Below are positions 27,941 to 36,380 of a DNA stretch of 64,000 bases, one piece after another; the first letter of the stretch is position 1; every line of letters begins with the position of its first letter. Made by a program: the position numbers and the translations under genes. The notes beneath the pieces were generated by a model. That model was not told the DNA's origin. It saw only the letters and a list, made by a program, of their open reading frames with translations, and made no database searches. The stretch comes from CAYYUA01 sp964542585. GTDB taxonomy: Bacteria > Bacteroidota > Bacteroidia > CAILMK01 > CAYYUA01. The stretch spans positions 23,910 through 87,909 of the forward strand of contig CAZIUI010000010.1 in NCBI GenBank assembly GCA_964542585.1. Direction: 5' to 3'.

Positions 27941-28786
27941 ATGAAACTTATAGAGTGTCCAAGAGATGCCATGCAAGGGATCGAACCGTTTATCCCAACT
28001 GATCAAAAAACTGCTTATATCAATGAGCTATTAAAGGTTGGTTTTGATACGATCGATTTTGGAAGCTTTGTTTCGCCTAAAGCCATACCTCAGATGAAAG
28101 ACACGGGTGAGGTCCTCGAGCGGCTCAATACCCAAGGCCGGATCAGTAAGCTTTTGGCAATTGTAGCTAATCAACGCGGAGCCAGTGATGCCTGTCGCTA
28201 TGAAGCTATAGACCAACTTGGTTATCCTTTTTCCTTGTCCGAAACCTTCCAACAAAAAAACACCAACCGTTCCATAAACACAGCTTTTGAAGATGTGAAG
28301 GCCATCCATGAGATAGCTGATGCTCATAATAAGGAATTGGTCATGTACCTTTCAATGGGTTTTGGTAATCCCTATGGAGATCCTTGGAACGCGGATTATG
28401 TCAAGCGATGGGTTGATAAAATGGCCGAACTGGGTATAAAAACGATTTCACTGGCCGATACTGTGGGTACCGCTAACCCCGATGACATTAGCTATATCTT
28501 TGGTCACCTCATACCAGCTTATCCCGAACTTGAATTCGGGGCTCACTTTCATGCCCGCCCTGATGAATGGGATTCTAAAATTTTTGCCGCATATGAAAAT
28601 GGCTGCAGAAGGTTCGACTCGGCTGCAAAAGGTTATGGGGGTTGTCCGATGGCAGAAGATGAGCTTGTTGGTAACATTGCAACGGAAAATTTGATGGCCT
28701 ATTTTCAAGACCATGAAAACCTATATTTGGACTTTGGAGCCTGGCATCAAGCCTTAGCCATGGTTAATCCGGTACTCAATCGCTAA
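27941..28786 (+). CDS. Hydroxymethylglutaryl-CoA lyase
   Basis: Splits HMG-CoA into acetyl-CoA and acetoacetate, the last step of leucine degradation. The TIM-barrel is complete in 281 residues: IECPRDAMQGIEPFIPT near the start, FGSFVSPKAIPQMKD, the metal-binding HFHARPD and the C-terminal signature with catalytic Cys in GGCPMAEDELVGNIATE. The ATG at 27941 is preferred over the in-frame TTG at 27932, since the former gives the standard MKLIECPRD start and fits the -7 element. The OmpA-domain gene follows five bases later and is probably co-transcribed. Confidence 0.93.
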   Translation: MKLIECPRDAMQGIEPFIPTDQKTAYINELLKVGFDTIDFGSFVSPKAIPQMKDTGEVLERLNTQGRISKLLAIVANQRGASDACRYEAIDQLGYPFSLSETFQQKNTNRSINTAFEDVKAIHEIADAHNKELVMYLSMGFGNPYGDPWNADYVKRWVDKMAELGIKTISLADTVGTANPDDISYIFGHLIPAYPELEFGAHFHARPDEWDSKIFAAYENGCRRFDSAAKGYGGCPMAEDELVGNIATENLMAYFQDHENLYLDFGAWHQALAMVNPVLNR

Positions 28787-28791
28787 ATGTT

Positions 28792-29970
28792 ATGAAAAAG
28801 CCAGGAATAGTTTACAGGTATTCCAAAGTATGGTTTATAGGATTTTGCTGCCTCATGATTCTGGCTCCCTATTTTGCTCATGGCCAGAATTTAGTCTCAA
28901 ATCCAGGATTTGAGGAGCGCAATGGTTGTCCTAAGGCTGACGACCACTTTCCCCTGCAATACGTAATGGATTGGACTTCTCCTACCTGGAAGGATTCAGG
29001 TGGTTACACCATCACTCACACGCCTGATTTTTTCCACCAATGTGCTGATGGTAAATTTAGTGTCCCCAGGAATTTTATGGGTAGCCAATCGCCCTATGAA
29101 GGACAGGGTTACGCCGGCCTCCTACTATACAAGGTACAAAGCCGGGAATACCTACAAATTAAGTTAGAAAAGCCACTCAAAGCGGGCAAATCCTACTACC
29201 TGAAAACCAATATTAGCATGGCTGACCGGGCTGTGAAAGGTATTCAATCCATTGGGGCTTTGCTTCGTAAAGACTCTATCTACTATGGTGTTAATGATGG
29301 ATTTACCCCATTAAAACCGTTAAGCGGTAGCCCTGATCAATTTTTTTCTGAAAAGCAGGGATGGCAATCTGTGGTTGCTTGCTATCAAGCAACGGGTGGC
29401 GAGCAATACCTGACCATAGGTAATTTTAAAAAAGAGGAAAATACGGCCAATACCTGGGTCAAAAAACAAGATGAAAAGCGAGAGCGGATTGAAAAAGGGT
29501 ATTACTACTTGGACGAAGTTGCAGTGATGCCATGCTCAGAAATCGAAGACTGCCCTTGTGACCTTCTTGAAGAACAGGATTTAAAATCTCAACTAGACAG
29601 TATTGCTACAAGCGATGACGCAACGACACGTCTACAATTAGTCAACATTTACTTTAAAACCGATGAAGCAAAACTGTTAGAGGCTTCTAATAGCTTGTTG
29701 TATCAGCTATCGGAATTCTTAAAGGACAATCCGGATTTTAAAATAGTCATAGAAGGCCATACGGATAATCGTGGTAGTAAGTCCTATAACCGGAAACTGG
29801 CTAAACGCAGGGCCGAATCCGTGCAAAGCTTTTTGACCAAAGATGGGGTCCGTGAATCACGTTTATCCTGCGAGGCCTTTGGCTCATCCAAGCCTATCGC
29901 CAGTAATGAAACGGCTCGCGGTCGCCGGCTGAATCGCAGGGTCGAATTCATCCTGAAACAAAATCCTTAA
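28792..29970 (+). CDS. OmpA-domain outer-membrane/secreted protein
   Basis: A 392-residue exported protein (signal about 1-32, ending AHGQ). Residues about 33-260 form a beta-sandwich domain of the type that starts LVSNPGFEERNGCPK in many Bacteroidota. From about 285 it has an OmpA-type peptidoglycan-binding domain: VNIYFKTDEAKLL, IEGHTDNRGS and a closing GRRLNRRVEFIL. So it likely tethers a surface domain to the cell wall. It sits five bases after the HMG-CoA lyase gene, a pairing with no obvious functional sense. Confidence 0.85.
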   Translation: MKKPGIVYRYSKVWFIGFCCLMILAPYFAHGQNLVSNPGFEERNGCPKADDHFPLQYVMDWTSPTWKDSGGYTITHTPDFFHQCADGKFSVPRNFMGSQSPYEGQGYAGLLLYKVQSREYLQIKLEKPLKAGKSYYLKTNISMADRAVKGIQSIGALLRKDSIYYGVNDGFTPLKPLSGSPDQFFSEKQGWQSVVACYQATGGEQYLTIGNFKKEENTANTWVKKQDEKRERIEKGYYYLDEVAVMPCSEIEDCPCDLLEEQDLKSQLDSIATSDDATTRLQLVNIYFKTDEAKLLEASNSLLYQLSEFLKDNPDFKIVIEGHTDNRGSKSYNRKLAKRRAESVQSFLTKDGVRESRLSCEAFGSSKPIASNETARGRRLNRRVEFILKQNP

Positions 29971-29990
29971 AAACCGGCCTTCCGGGTTTT
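29968..29990 (+). terminator. Possible weak terminator after the OmpA-domain gene
   Basis: An A-rich arm ending in ACCGG and a GGG-TTTT arm can pair with one bulge directly after the stop codon, ending in four T. Short and imperfect, so only tentative. Confidence 0.4.
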
Positions 29991-29991
29991 A

Positions 29992-29999
29992 TACCTTTG
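29992..29999 (+). promoter_or_regulatory. Candidate -7 element for the AI-2E family transporter
   Basis: TACCTTTG lies 28 bases before the TTG start of the transporter gene and right after the weak terminator. No -33 element recognised. Confidence 0.45.
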
Positions 30000-30027
30000 A
30001 ATGTAAACCTTTTCAATTGAGGAATTC

Positions 30028-31128
30028 TTGAATTCGCAATACCAGAAATACCTTGCAGCCGTCCTTGCCATCGGGGTTGTTCTCTTCTTGGCCTGGTATT
30101 TCAGCTGGATCGTAACATACCTGGTGGTAGCAAGTGTATTTTCATTGATCCTTAAACCCCTTAAGCATCAGCTGGAACGGTTACACATAGGACCTGTCAG
30201 GCTTCCAAACTGGTTAAATGCCCTGCTATGTATCCTTGTGCTCTATGGTTTGCTCATCACTTTTATTTCTTCCTTCGTTCCCCTCGTGATTCAAGAAGCT
30301 TACACCTTAAGTCAAACCGATGCTAGTAAGGTTATCCAGAATTTTGAAGAGCCTTTGAACTACCTGGAAGACCTCTTCCAAAGGATGCGTATTGATTCGA
30401 ATCCTTCCCAGCTAATGCTGCAATACTTGAATGAGAAGAGTGCCCAATTATTGGATATTGGTAACCTTCAGTCGGTTTTTAGCTATTTTGTTGGATTTAC
30501 GGGAAATTTCTTTATTACCCTTTTTTCCATCACCTTTATAACTTTCTTTTTTGTAAAGGATGATAAATTACCCAAGCAAATCATCCTGGGTATGGTGCCG
30601 GATCGCCATACCAGGCGTGCTCACAGGGTCTTAGTACAGGCAGAGCGCCTCCTGACGCGGTACTTTATCGGCCTCATTCTGCAAATTACCAGCATTACAA
30701 TTGTTGCTTACATCGGGCTCACAATTGTGGGTATTAAAAACGCCCTATTAATTGCCTTTTTCGCTGGCGTAGTCAACATCATCCCTTACCTTGGTCCCAT
30801 CATAGGTGCTTTGTTCGGAACATTTGTAGCAATCTCCACTAACCTGGAATTGCAAATGGCCAGTGATTTACTATCCCTGGTCTTCCAGGTTTTTCTTTTA
30901 TTCGGGGTTGTACAGATAACGGATAATATGATTTTCCAGCCGATCATATTTTCAAGTTCGGTGAAAGCGCATCCGCTTGAAGTTTTCATCATCGTTTTGG
31001 TTGGCGGGCGTCTTGGAGGCATCCTCGGCATGGTAGCAGCCATTCCCACTTACACCTTTATCCGTATTGTTGCCAAGGAATTTTTGAACGAGTTTGAGGT
31101 TGTGAAGCGCTTAACCTACAAGCTCTGA
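30028..31128 (+). CDS. AI-2E family transporter (permease)
   Basis: An inner-membrane protein of 366 residues with about eight hydrophobic segments, including two at the N-terminus (LAAVLAIGVVLFLAWYF and YLVVASVFSLILKPL), and the family motifs GVVNIIPYLGPIIGALFG and PIIFSSSVKAHPLEVFIIVLVGGRLGGILG. Members export small molecules or exchange Na+/H+; only some relate to autoinducer-2, and the substrate is not predictable. The start is a TTG preceded by GAGG eight bases upstream. Confidence 0.92.
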   Translation: MNSQYQKYLAAVLAIGVVLFLAWYFSWIVTYLVVASVFSLILKPLKHQLERLHIGPVRLPNWLNALLCILVLYGLLITFISSFVPLVIQEAYTLSQTDASKVIQNFEEPLNYLEDLFQRMRIDSNPSQLMLQYLNEKSAQLLDIGNLQSVFSYFVGFTGNFFITLFSITFITFFFVKDDKLPKQIILGMVPDRHTRRAHRVLVQAERLLTRYFIGLILQITSITIVAYIGLTIVGIKNALLIAFFAGVVNIIPYLGPIIGALFGTFVAISTNLELQMASDLLSLVFQVFLLFGVVQITDNMIFQPIIFSSSVKAHPLEVFIIVLVGGRLGGILGMVAAIPTYTFIRIVAKEFLNEFEVVKRLTYKL

Positions 31129-31165
31129 ATCCACCAATTTCCAAACTTCATTGCGCCCCTTTCAA

Positions 31166-31196
31166 TTGGCAAGGGCAGGAACTTCCAGTACCTTTG
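31166..31196 (+). promoter_or_regulatory. Promoter of ychF-kdsB (TTG-N20-TAnnTTTG)
   Basis: TTG at 31166-31168, 20-base spacer, TACCTTTG at 31189-31196. The ychF ATG follows 63 bases later, so a leader of about 57 bases is expected. Confidence 0.8.
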
Positions 31197-31259
31197 CACC
31201 GGCTTTCAAAGCTAAGTAAACTGCTCAACGCCTGCCAACCGCCAAAACAAAACTGAAAT

Positions 31260-32357
31260 ATGGGTCTCCAGTGTGGTATTGTGGGGCTTCCAAATGTTGG
31301 AAAATCCACCCTCTTTAATGCTTTATCCAGTGCCAAGGCCCAATCTGCTAATTTTCCTTTTTGTACCATTGAGCCCAATGTTGGGACCATCAAGATTCCG
31401 GACCACCGGCTCACTAAACTGGCTGAGATGGTTCAGCCGGATAATGTGGTACCCAATGCCATTGAAATGTATGACATTGCTGGCTTGGTAGCCGGAGCTA
31501 GTAAAGGGGAAGGCTTAGGGAATCAATTTTTAGCCAATATCCGGGATGTTAATGTCATTATCCACGTGATACGCTGTTTTGAAGATGATAATGTGGCTCA
31601 TGAAGAGGAAGGCGTGGACCCTGTTCGAGACAAGGAAACCATTGATACTGAGCTACAGCTTAAAGATCTTGAAACAGTTGAAAAACGCCTGGAAAAAGCC
31701 AAGAAAGATACCAAAAACGGAAGTAAGGAAGCCCAGCAGCTGACCGCATTCCTGGAGCGGGTTAAAAATCATTTGGAAACCGGCAGTTCAGCAAGGTCCA
31801 TGGACTTATCCGAAGAGGAGCTTAAAAGCATCAAAGAGCTTCAGCTCCTAACCTTGAAGCCGGTGCTTTACATCGCAAATGTAGGGGAAGATACAGTAAC
31901 CAGTGATAATGCTTTCGTTAGGCAATTATCCCACAGCATAGAATCAGAGGGCGTACCCTTGCTCACGATCAGTGCTAAAATAGAGGCTGAAATTGCTGAG
32001 CTAGAAGAAGCAGAAGAACGGCAAGGGCTATTGGAAATGTACGGCTTAGAGGAGCCCGGCGTCAACAGGCTTATCCACGAGGCTTATAACCTCTTGTACC
32101 TGATCACTTTTTTCACAGCCGGTAAAGAAGAGGTTCGTGCCTGGCCCCTCCGAAAAGGAGCTACGGCACCGGAAGCGGCTGGCGTCATCCATTCAGATTT
32201 TCAAAGAGGCTTTATAAAAGCTGAGGTGATCAGTTATGACGATTACGTAGCCTGTGGATCGGAAGCAGCGGCCAGGGAAGCTGGAAAGTTACGCATGGAA
32301 GGTAAGCAGTATGTGGTGAAAGATGGGGACGTGATCCACTTTAAATTCAATGTTTAG
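31260..32357 (+). CDS. ychF: Redox-regulated ATPase YchF (Obg-like)
   Basis: Universally conserved P-loop NTPase of the Obg family that prefers ATP and binds ribosomes. The 365 residues include Walker A GLPNVGKST at about 9-17, the switch with PNVGTIKIPDHRL, DIAGLVAGASKGEGLGNQFL and, in place of the GTP-specific NKxD, an IANVGED motif as in YchF. The C-terminal TGS domain ends KQYVVKDGDVIHFKFNV. kdsB follows three bases later. Confidence 0.97.
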   Translation: MGLQCGIVGLPNVGKSTLFNALSSAKAQSANFPFCTIEPNVGTIKIPDHRLTKLAEMVQPDNVVPNAIEMYDIAGLVAGASKGEGLGNQFLANIRDVNVIIHVIRCFEDDNVAHEEEGVDPVRDKETIDTELQLKDLETVEKRLEKAKKDTKNGSKEAQQLTAFLERVKNHLETGSSARSMDLSEEELKSIKELQLLTLKPVLYIANVGEDTVTSDNAFVRQLSHSIESEGVPLLTISAKIEAEIAELEEAEERQGLLEMYGLEEPGVNRLIHEAYNLLYLITFFTAGKEEVRAWPLRKGATAPEAAGVIHSDFQRGFIKAEVISYDDYVACGSEAAAREAGKLRMEGKQYVVKDGDVIHFKFNV

Positions 32358-32360
32358 CAC

Positions 32361-33104
32361 ATGCAGCGGATAGGAATCATACCCGCACGTTATCATTCCA
32401 ATCGCTTTGAGGGAAAAGTTCTGGCTATCATCACCGAAAAGACCGTACTGCAATCGGTTTATGAGCAAGCTATCCAGGCAGGCTTGGATGACCTCATTGT
32501 GGCTACAGATCATGAAGGGGTAAAATCGCACGTGGAGAACTTTGGTGGAAAGGCTGTTATGACCGACTCCGAGCTTACTTCAGGTACAGACCGCTGCGCT
32601 GCAGCGCTTAAAAATTTAGGTCTTGAGCCGGATGTCTTGGTCAATATCCAAGCGGATGAACCCTTTATCGAGCCTGCCGAAATTCAGCGATTAACAGCCG
32701 CATTTGATAGCCCTGATACCCAGATCGCAACACTGGCTAAGTACATTAAGGAGCCCGATGACCTTTACACGCCCAATGTGGTAAAGGTAGCCTGCGACCT
32801 GCAAGACCGCGCGCTTTATTTCAGCCGGGCAACCATCCCCTATTTAAGGGACGTCAAATTACCCCAGTGGGTGACGCATCACCCTTTTTACCAGCATTTG
32901 GGCATTTATGCTTACCGGGGATCGGTGCTGAAAAATTTAACCGCCCTGCCTTCAACACCTTTAGAAAAAAGTGAAGGCTTAGAGCAGCTAAGGTGGTTGG
33001 AACATGGATACCCCATTCACGTGCTGGCCAGTAAAGGTACCGGTATTGGTATCGATACATTGCAGGATTTACGAAAAGCCCGCCAGCAAGTGCGTGGCGA
33101 ATAA
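32361..33104 (+). CDS. kdsB: 3-deoxy-manno-octulosonate cytidylyltransferase (CMP-KDO synthetase)
   Basis: Activates KDO with CTP to CMP-KDO for the lipopolysaccharide inner core. The 247-residue sequence starts MQRIGIIPARYHSNRFEGK, with the nucleotide-binding IPARY..R..GK region, and has VVATDHEGV, SGTDRC, NIQADEPFI and QHLGIYAYR as in KdsB. It is three bases after ychF, in one transcript. The next gene, pyrG, makes CTP, its substrate. Confidence 0.95.
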   Translation: MQRIGIIPARYHSNRFEGKVLAIITEKTVLQSVYEQAIQAGLDDLIVATDHEGVKSHVENFGGKAVMTDSELTSGTDRCAAALKNLGLEPDVLVNIQADEPFIEPAEIQRLTAAFDSPDTQIATLAKYIKEPDDLYTPNVVKVACDLQDRALYFSRATIPYLRDVKLPQWVTHHPFYQHLGIYAYRGSVLKNLTALPSTPLEKSEGLEQLRWLEHGYPIHVLASKGTGIGIDTLQDLRKARQQVRGE

Positions 33105-33168
33105 AGCTAAAAAAAAGGCGAAAATTCATATTTTCGATTAAACAACGTTACAGCTACGGGGCTCTACC

Positions 33169-34803
33169 ATGAAAACGAAATACATATTTGTAACCGGTGG
33201 TGTTACATCCTCTTTAGGAAAAGGCATCTTGTCAGCTTCCTTAGGTAAACTCTTGCAAGCAAGAGGGTACCGGGTCACCATTCAAAAGTTTGATCCTTAC
33301 CTGAATGTGGATCCCGGTACCATGAACCCTTATGAGCATGGGGAATGCTACGTCACCCATGATGGCGCTGAAACAGATCTGGACTTGGGGCATTACGAAC
33401 GTTTCCTGGATATCCAAACATCACAGTTGAACAACGTAACCACCGGGCGCATTTACCAATCCGTTATCGAAAAAGAACGTAGAGGCGATTACCTGGGAAA
33501 GACCGTTCAGGTGATCCCTCACATCACAGAAGAGATCAAGCATAAATTCCAGGAGATCACTGAGCAAGAAGATTATGACATCGTCATTACCGAAATTGGC
33601 GGTACTATTGGTGATATCGAATCGCTGCCTTTTGTTGAGGCCGTGCGTCAGATGCGTTGGGAGGTCGGCCCTTCCCGAAGTGTCGTGCTACATTTAACGC
33701 TTATCCCCTATCTGCGAGCGCCTGAGGAACTAAAAACTAAGCCTACGCAGCATTCCGTCAAAAAGCTTCAGGAGTACGGGATCCAGCCGGATATCCTGGG
33801 CTGCCGGACCGAGTACCCACTGGATAATGACATCCGGCGTAAGCTTGCGCTATTCTCCAATGTGAATGTGAACTCAGTCATTGAAGCACTGGATTCCGAT
33901 ACCATCTACGATGTGCCGATCTCCATGCTGAAAGAGGACCTTGACCGCGTAGTACTGGACAAGCTGGACCTACCGGCTCCCGGTCAACCTGAAATGCGCT
34001 CATGGCGCAACTTCCTGGATCAGCTAAAGAATCCCTCTGAGGAAGTCAACATCGGGCTGATCGGTAAATATACAGAGCTCCCGGATGCCTATAAATCTAT
34101 CCGGGAGGCCGTGACCCACGCTGGTGTTAATAATGATTGTAAGGTCAACATCCAGTATATCTCCTCAGAATACCTGCATGAGGAAACTATTCACCACATG
34201 CTTAAAAACCTGCATGCAGTGATCGTGGCGCCTGGATTCGGAGACAGGGGTATTGATGGGAAAATCAATGCCATTGCTTATATCAGAGAGCAAGGCATTC
34301 CTTTCCTGGGTATCTGCTTGGGTATGCAGTGCGCCGCCATTGAGTATGCGCGGAATGTTCTTGGATGGGAAGAAGCCCATTCTACGGAATTTGCGCCAGA
34401 TACAGCCCTCCCGATCATTGACATGATGGAGGCCCAAAAAGACCAGACTCACAAAGGCGGTACCATGCGACTGGGCACTTATACCTGTCACATACAGCAG
34501 GGAAGCCTAGCAGAGCAGATCTACAAGCGGAATGAGGTAGAGGAGCGCCACCGCCACCGGTATGAACTGAACAATACTTATAAGCAAGATTTGGTAAGTA
34601 GCAGCCTTACCTTAAGCGGATATAATCCGGAAACGGGTTTGGTTGAAATCATGGAGCTGCAGGACAACGCTTGGTTCATGGGCGTCCAGTTTCATCCGGA
34701 ATACCGGAGCTCAGCCCTTCATCCACATCCCCTTTTTGTAAGCTTTGTAGAAGCTGGAAAAGCCTACAGGGAGCGCCTTAAGGAAAATTTGATGGCGAAG
34801 TAA
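33169..34803 (+). CDS. pyrG: CTP synthase
   Basis: Converts UTP to CTP using glutamine and ATP. All expected parts are present in 544 residues: the amidoligase domain from KYIFVTGGVTSSLGKGI, with DPYLNVDPGTMNPYEHGE and EIGGTIGDIES, and the class I glutamine amidotransferase domain with the nucleophile Cys383 in FLGICLGMQ and the His/Glu pair in QFHPEYRS. It lies 64 bases after kdsB. No pyrG-type attenuator of the Bacillus kind was seen. Confidence 0.97.
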   Translation: MKTKYIFVTGGVTSSLGKGILSASLGKLLQARGYRVTIQKFDPYLNVDPGTMNPYEHGECYVTHDGAETDLDLGHYERFLDIQTSQLNNVTTGRIYQSVIEKERRGDYLGKTVQVIPHITEEIKHKFQEITEQEDYDIVITEIGGTIGDIESLPFVEAVRQMRWEVGPSRSVVLHLTLIPYLRAPEELKTKPTQHSVKKLQEYGIQPDILGCRTEYPLDNDIRRKLALFSNVNVNSVIEALDSDTIYDVPISMLKEDLDRVVLDKLDLPAPGQPEMRSWRNFLDQLKNPSEEVNIGLIGKYTELPDAYKSIREAVTHAGVNNDCKVNIQYISSEYLHEETIHHMLKNLHAVIVAPGFGDRGIDGKINAIAYIREQGIPFLGICLGMQCAAIEYARNVLGWEEAHSTEFAPDTALPIIDMMEAQKDQTHKGGTMRLGTYTCHIQQGSLAEQIYKRNEVEERHRHRYELNNTYKQDLVSSSLTLSGYNPETGLVEIMELQDNAWFMGVQFHPEYRSSALHPHPLFVSFVEAGKAYRERLKENLMAK

Positions 34804-34904
34804 GCTTTAACCTACCAGGTAGGCCTCTTTTCTTCGATCCCCAATTAAGGGTTCATCAACCATACTAAAGGAGCCTTGAACAGTCAATTAGATTTATTTG
34901 GGAC

Positions 34905-35137
34905 TACCTTTGCCCCTCTTTTGTATATCTATTACGCAGGCCGCTAAGGATAAAATTTAGTACGGTTAGCGATAAGCTTTACACGTATCGCAAATCGAAA
35001 AAGGCTCTTAGTAAAGCTTTTACCCTGTTCCAGGGGATTATGTCCCTTGAAATGACGCATTTTTATTAAAAACCATCCCATTCATCCCCATTCTAAAGAT
35101 CTAAGCACCATAGCCCGACCTTTCAAGGTCGGGCTAT
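34905..35137 (+). ncRNA. Candidate small RNA (unconfirmed)
   Basis: A -7-like TACCTTTG at 34905-34912 is followed by blocks that can pair: CGCTAA (34942-34947) with TTAGCG (34966-34971); GCGATA (34969-34974) with TATCGC (34986-34991); CCCTG (35023-35027) with CAGGG (35031-35035); and GGGA (35034-35037) with TCCC (35043-35046). The first two pairs share bases and so are mutually exclusive, as are the last two. The 3' end is a 13-bp hairpin. It does not match any RNA family I recognise; transcription is unproven and no -33 TTG at the right spacing was found. Confidence 0.3.
35110..35137. terminator. Strong hairpin, probable terminator
   Basis: A perfect 13-bp stem (35110-35122 with 35125-35137) with GC-rich core AGCCCGACC. 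There is no long T run on either side, so it may be a transcript end or barrier for the convergent genes rather than a classical terminator. Confidence 0.55.
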
Positions 35138-35177
35138 TGATAAGCTTCCTTTAATGCATTAAAATCAATGACTTAGC

Positions 35178-36377
35178 TTATTCCACAACAAGCTTGATTG
35201 TCTTGGTTTGACCCGTTTGTTGAGGTATGACTTTGAGTAAATAAACTCCGCTTTTTACATCAGATGGTAATTCAAGGTTTTCAGGGTCCTCATCATCCAC
35301 ACTTTGATACTGCTTACCAAGGATACGCTTACCCTGCATGGAATAAAGGCCAATATTCACCGGGCCACTGAATCCCTTCAGGCTTACATTTACTTCCTCA
35401 TCAGCCGGATTAGGGTAAACTCCTATTTGATACTGAGGGTTTGCCCCATAGTACACTGACTTGATGTTACTCAGTTGGGTGGAGCCATCGTAATCAACCT
35501 CTTTTAGCCGGTAGTAGTTGTAGCCTTCACGCGGTTCCTTATCAAAAGCTTGATATCGAATGGTGGAGAGGCTATTGCCGGCTGCAGGTTTTGTAACGAT
35601 GGTTTCAAAATTTCCTGATGGCATGCGCTTTTGAACCTTGAACTCGCGAGCATTTTTTTCCGAAGCCGTAGCCCATTTCAGCTTGACTTTTTCCGCCTGC
35701 TTAGCAGCTTTAAAATAGATAAGCTCTACAGGTAGGCCGGTTGTGCCTCCATTGTTTTGAGCATCATACCCATCAGCATTACCACCGGCGAAAATACTGT
35801 TACTGGCATCCTGCTCATAGTTGGTTTCATCATAACCATCAGCATTGCCGCCGGTAAAGATACTGTTACTGGCATCTTGTTCATAGCTTTTATCATCATA
35901 GCCATCCGCATCGCCACCGGCAAAAATGTTGTTGTTTATCGATTCTTCATAGTTGTTTTGATCAAACCCGTCCGCATTGCCGCCGGCAAAGATGGTGTTG
36001 TTGGTGGCTTCCTGAAAACTATTTTGATCAAATCCATCCGCATTGCCGCCGGCGAAGATGGCATTGTTGGTGGATTGTTGGTAACTGTTTTGATCAAACC
36101 CATCCGCATTGCCTCCATTAAAAATGGAATTGCTGGCATTTTGCTCGAAACTGGTTTGGCTAAAGCCATCATAACTGCCTCCGGCAAAAATGTTGTTGTT
36201 ATCCGGCTGGGTGTATTGTGTTTGAGCAAAGCCATCGGCATTGCCCCCGTTAAAAATGGCATTGCTCTGGCTGTAAACCGTAGTAATGGCAACAACTACA
36301 AAAAAAGCGGATGTGACACAGGCCTTAAAAAAATACAATACCATTGCTTTTTTAATAAATGTAGCTTTCATCATCAT
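35178..36377 (-). CDS. T9SS-secreted protein with eight exact 22-residue repeats
   Basis: A 399-residue surface or secreted protein. A signal peptide ends about residue 37 (TVYSQ). Residues 38-215 are eight tandem repeats whose IF dipeptides fall at 41, 63, 85, 107, 129, 151, 173 and 195, an exact 22-residue period. The core is IFAGGNADGF/Y-D, with Gly, Asn and Asp that could support a solenoid or bind calcium. Then follows the common linker domain GLPVELIYFKAAKQAEKV (about 214-310), and a T9SS type A sorting domain with YPNPADEEVNV, ending in a GVYLLKV-type strand. It starts four bases after the stop of the broken FGE-like gene. Function is unknown. Confidence 0.88.
   Translation of the reverse strand: MMMKATFIKKAMVLYFFKACVTSAFFVVVAITTVYSQSNAIFNGGNADGFAQTQYTQPDNNNIFAGGSYDGFSQTSFEQNASNSIFNGGNADGFDQNSYQQSTNNAIFAGGNADGFDQNSFQEATNNTIFAGGNADGFDQNNYEESINNNIFAGGDADGYDDKSYEQDASNSIFTGGNADGYDETNYEQDASNSIFAGGNADGYDAQNNGGTTGLPVELIYFKAAKQAEKVKLKWATASEKNAREFKVQKRMPSGNFETIVTKPAAGNSLSTIRYQAFDKEPREGYNYYRLKEVDYDGSTQLSNIKSVYYGANPQYQIGVYPNPADEEVNVSLKGFSGPVNIGLYSMQGKRILGKQYQSVDDEDPENLELPSDVKSGVYLLKVIPQQTGQTKTIKLVVE
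35735..36266 (-). repeat. Eight tandem 66-bp coding repeats
   Basis: DNA encoding the eight 22-residue units of the repeat protein. Unit length is constant at 66 bp while the sequence varies between copies, mostly in the second half of each unit. This suggests duplication followed by divergence under selection for a fixed period. Confidence 0.85.
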
Positions 36378-36380
36378 TGA

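Larger units (their letters stand above)
34804..35177 (+). other. Intergenic region with promoter element, alternating hairpins and a strong 3' hairpin (candidate RNA gene)
   Basis: This 374-base gene-free stretch lies between convergent pyrG and the repeat-protein gene. It holds a small hairpin at 34811-34823 just after pyrG, a TACCTTTG element at 34905-34912, three to four self-complementary blocks between 34942 and 35046 and a 13-bp perfect hairpin at 35110-35137. Together they bound a putative plus-strand transcript of about 220 bases. No ORF of reasonable length is in it. Confidence 0.5.

Noticed and set aside
34811..34830. Terminator directly after pyrG.
   Set aside because: Only a 5-bp stem with a 3-base loop and an interrupted T stretch; too weak to list as a terminator.
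35757..36380. A 207-codon open frame on the plus strand opposite the repeat protein.
   Set aside because: A shadow: the 66-bp repeat is a multiple of three, so any frame without stops in one copy stays open in all. Its translation is a repetitive hydrophobic artefact.
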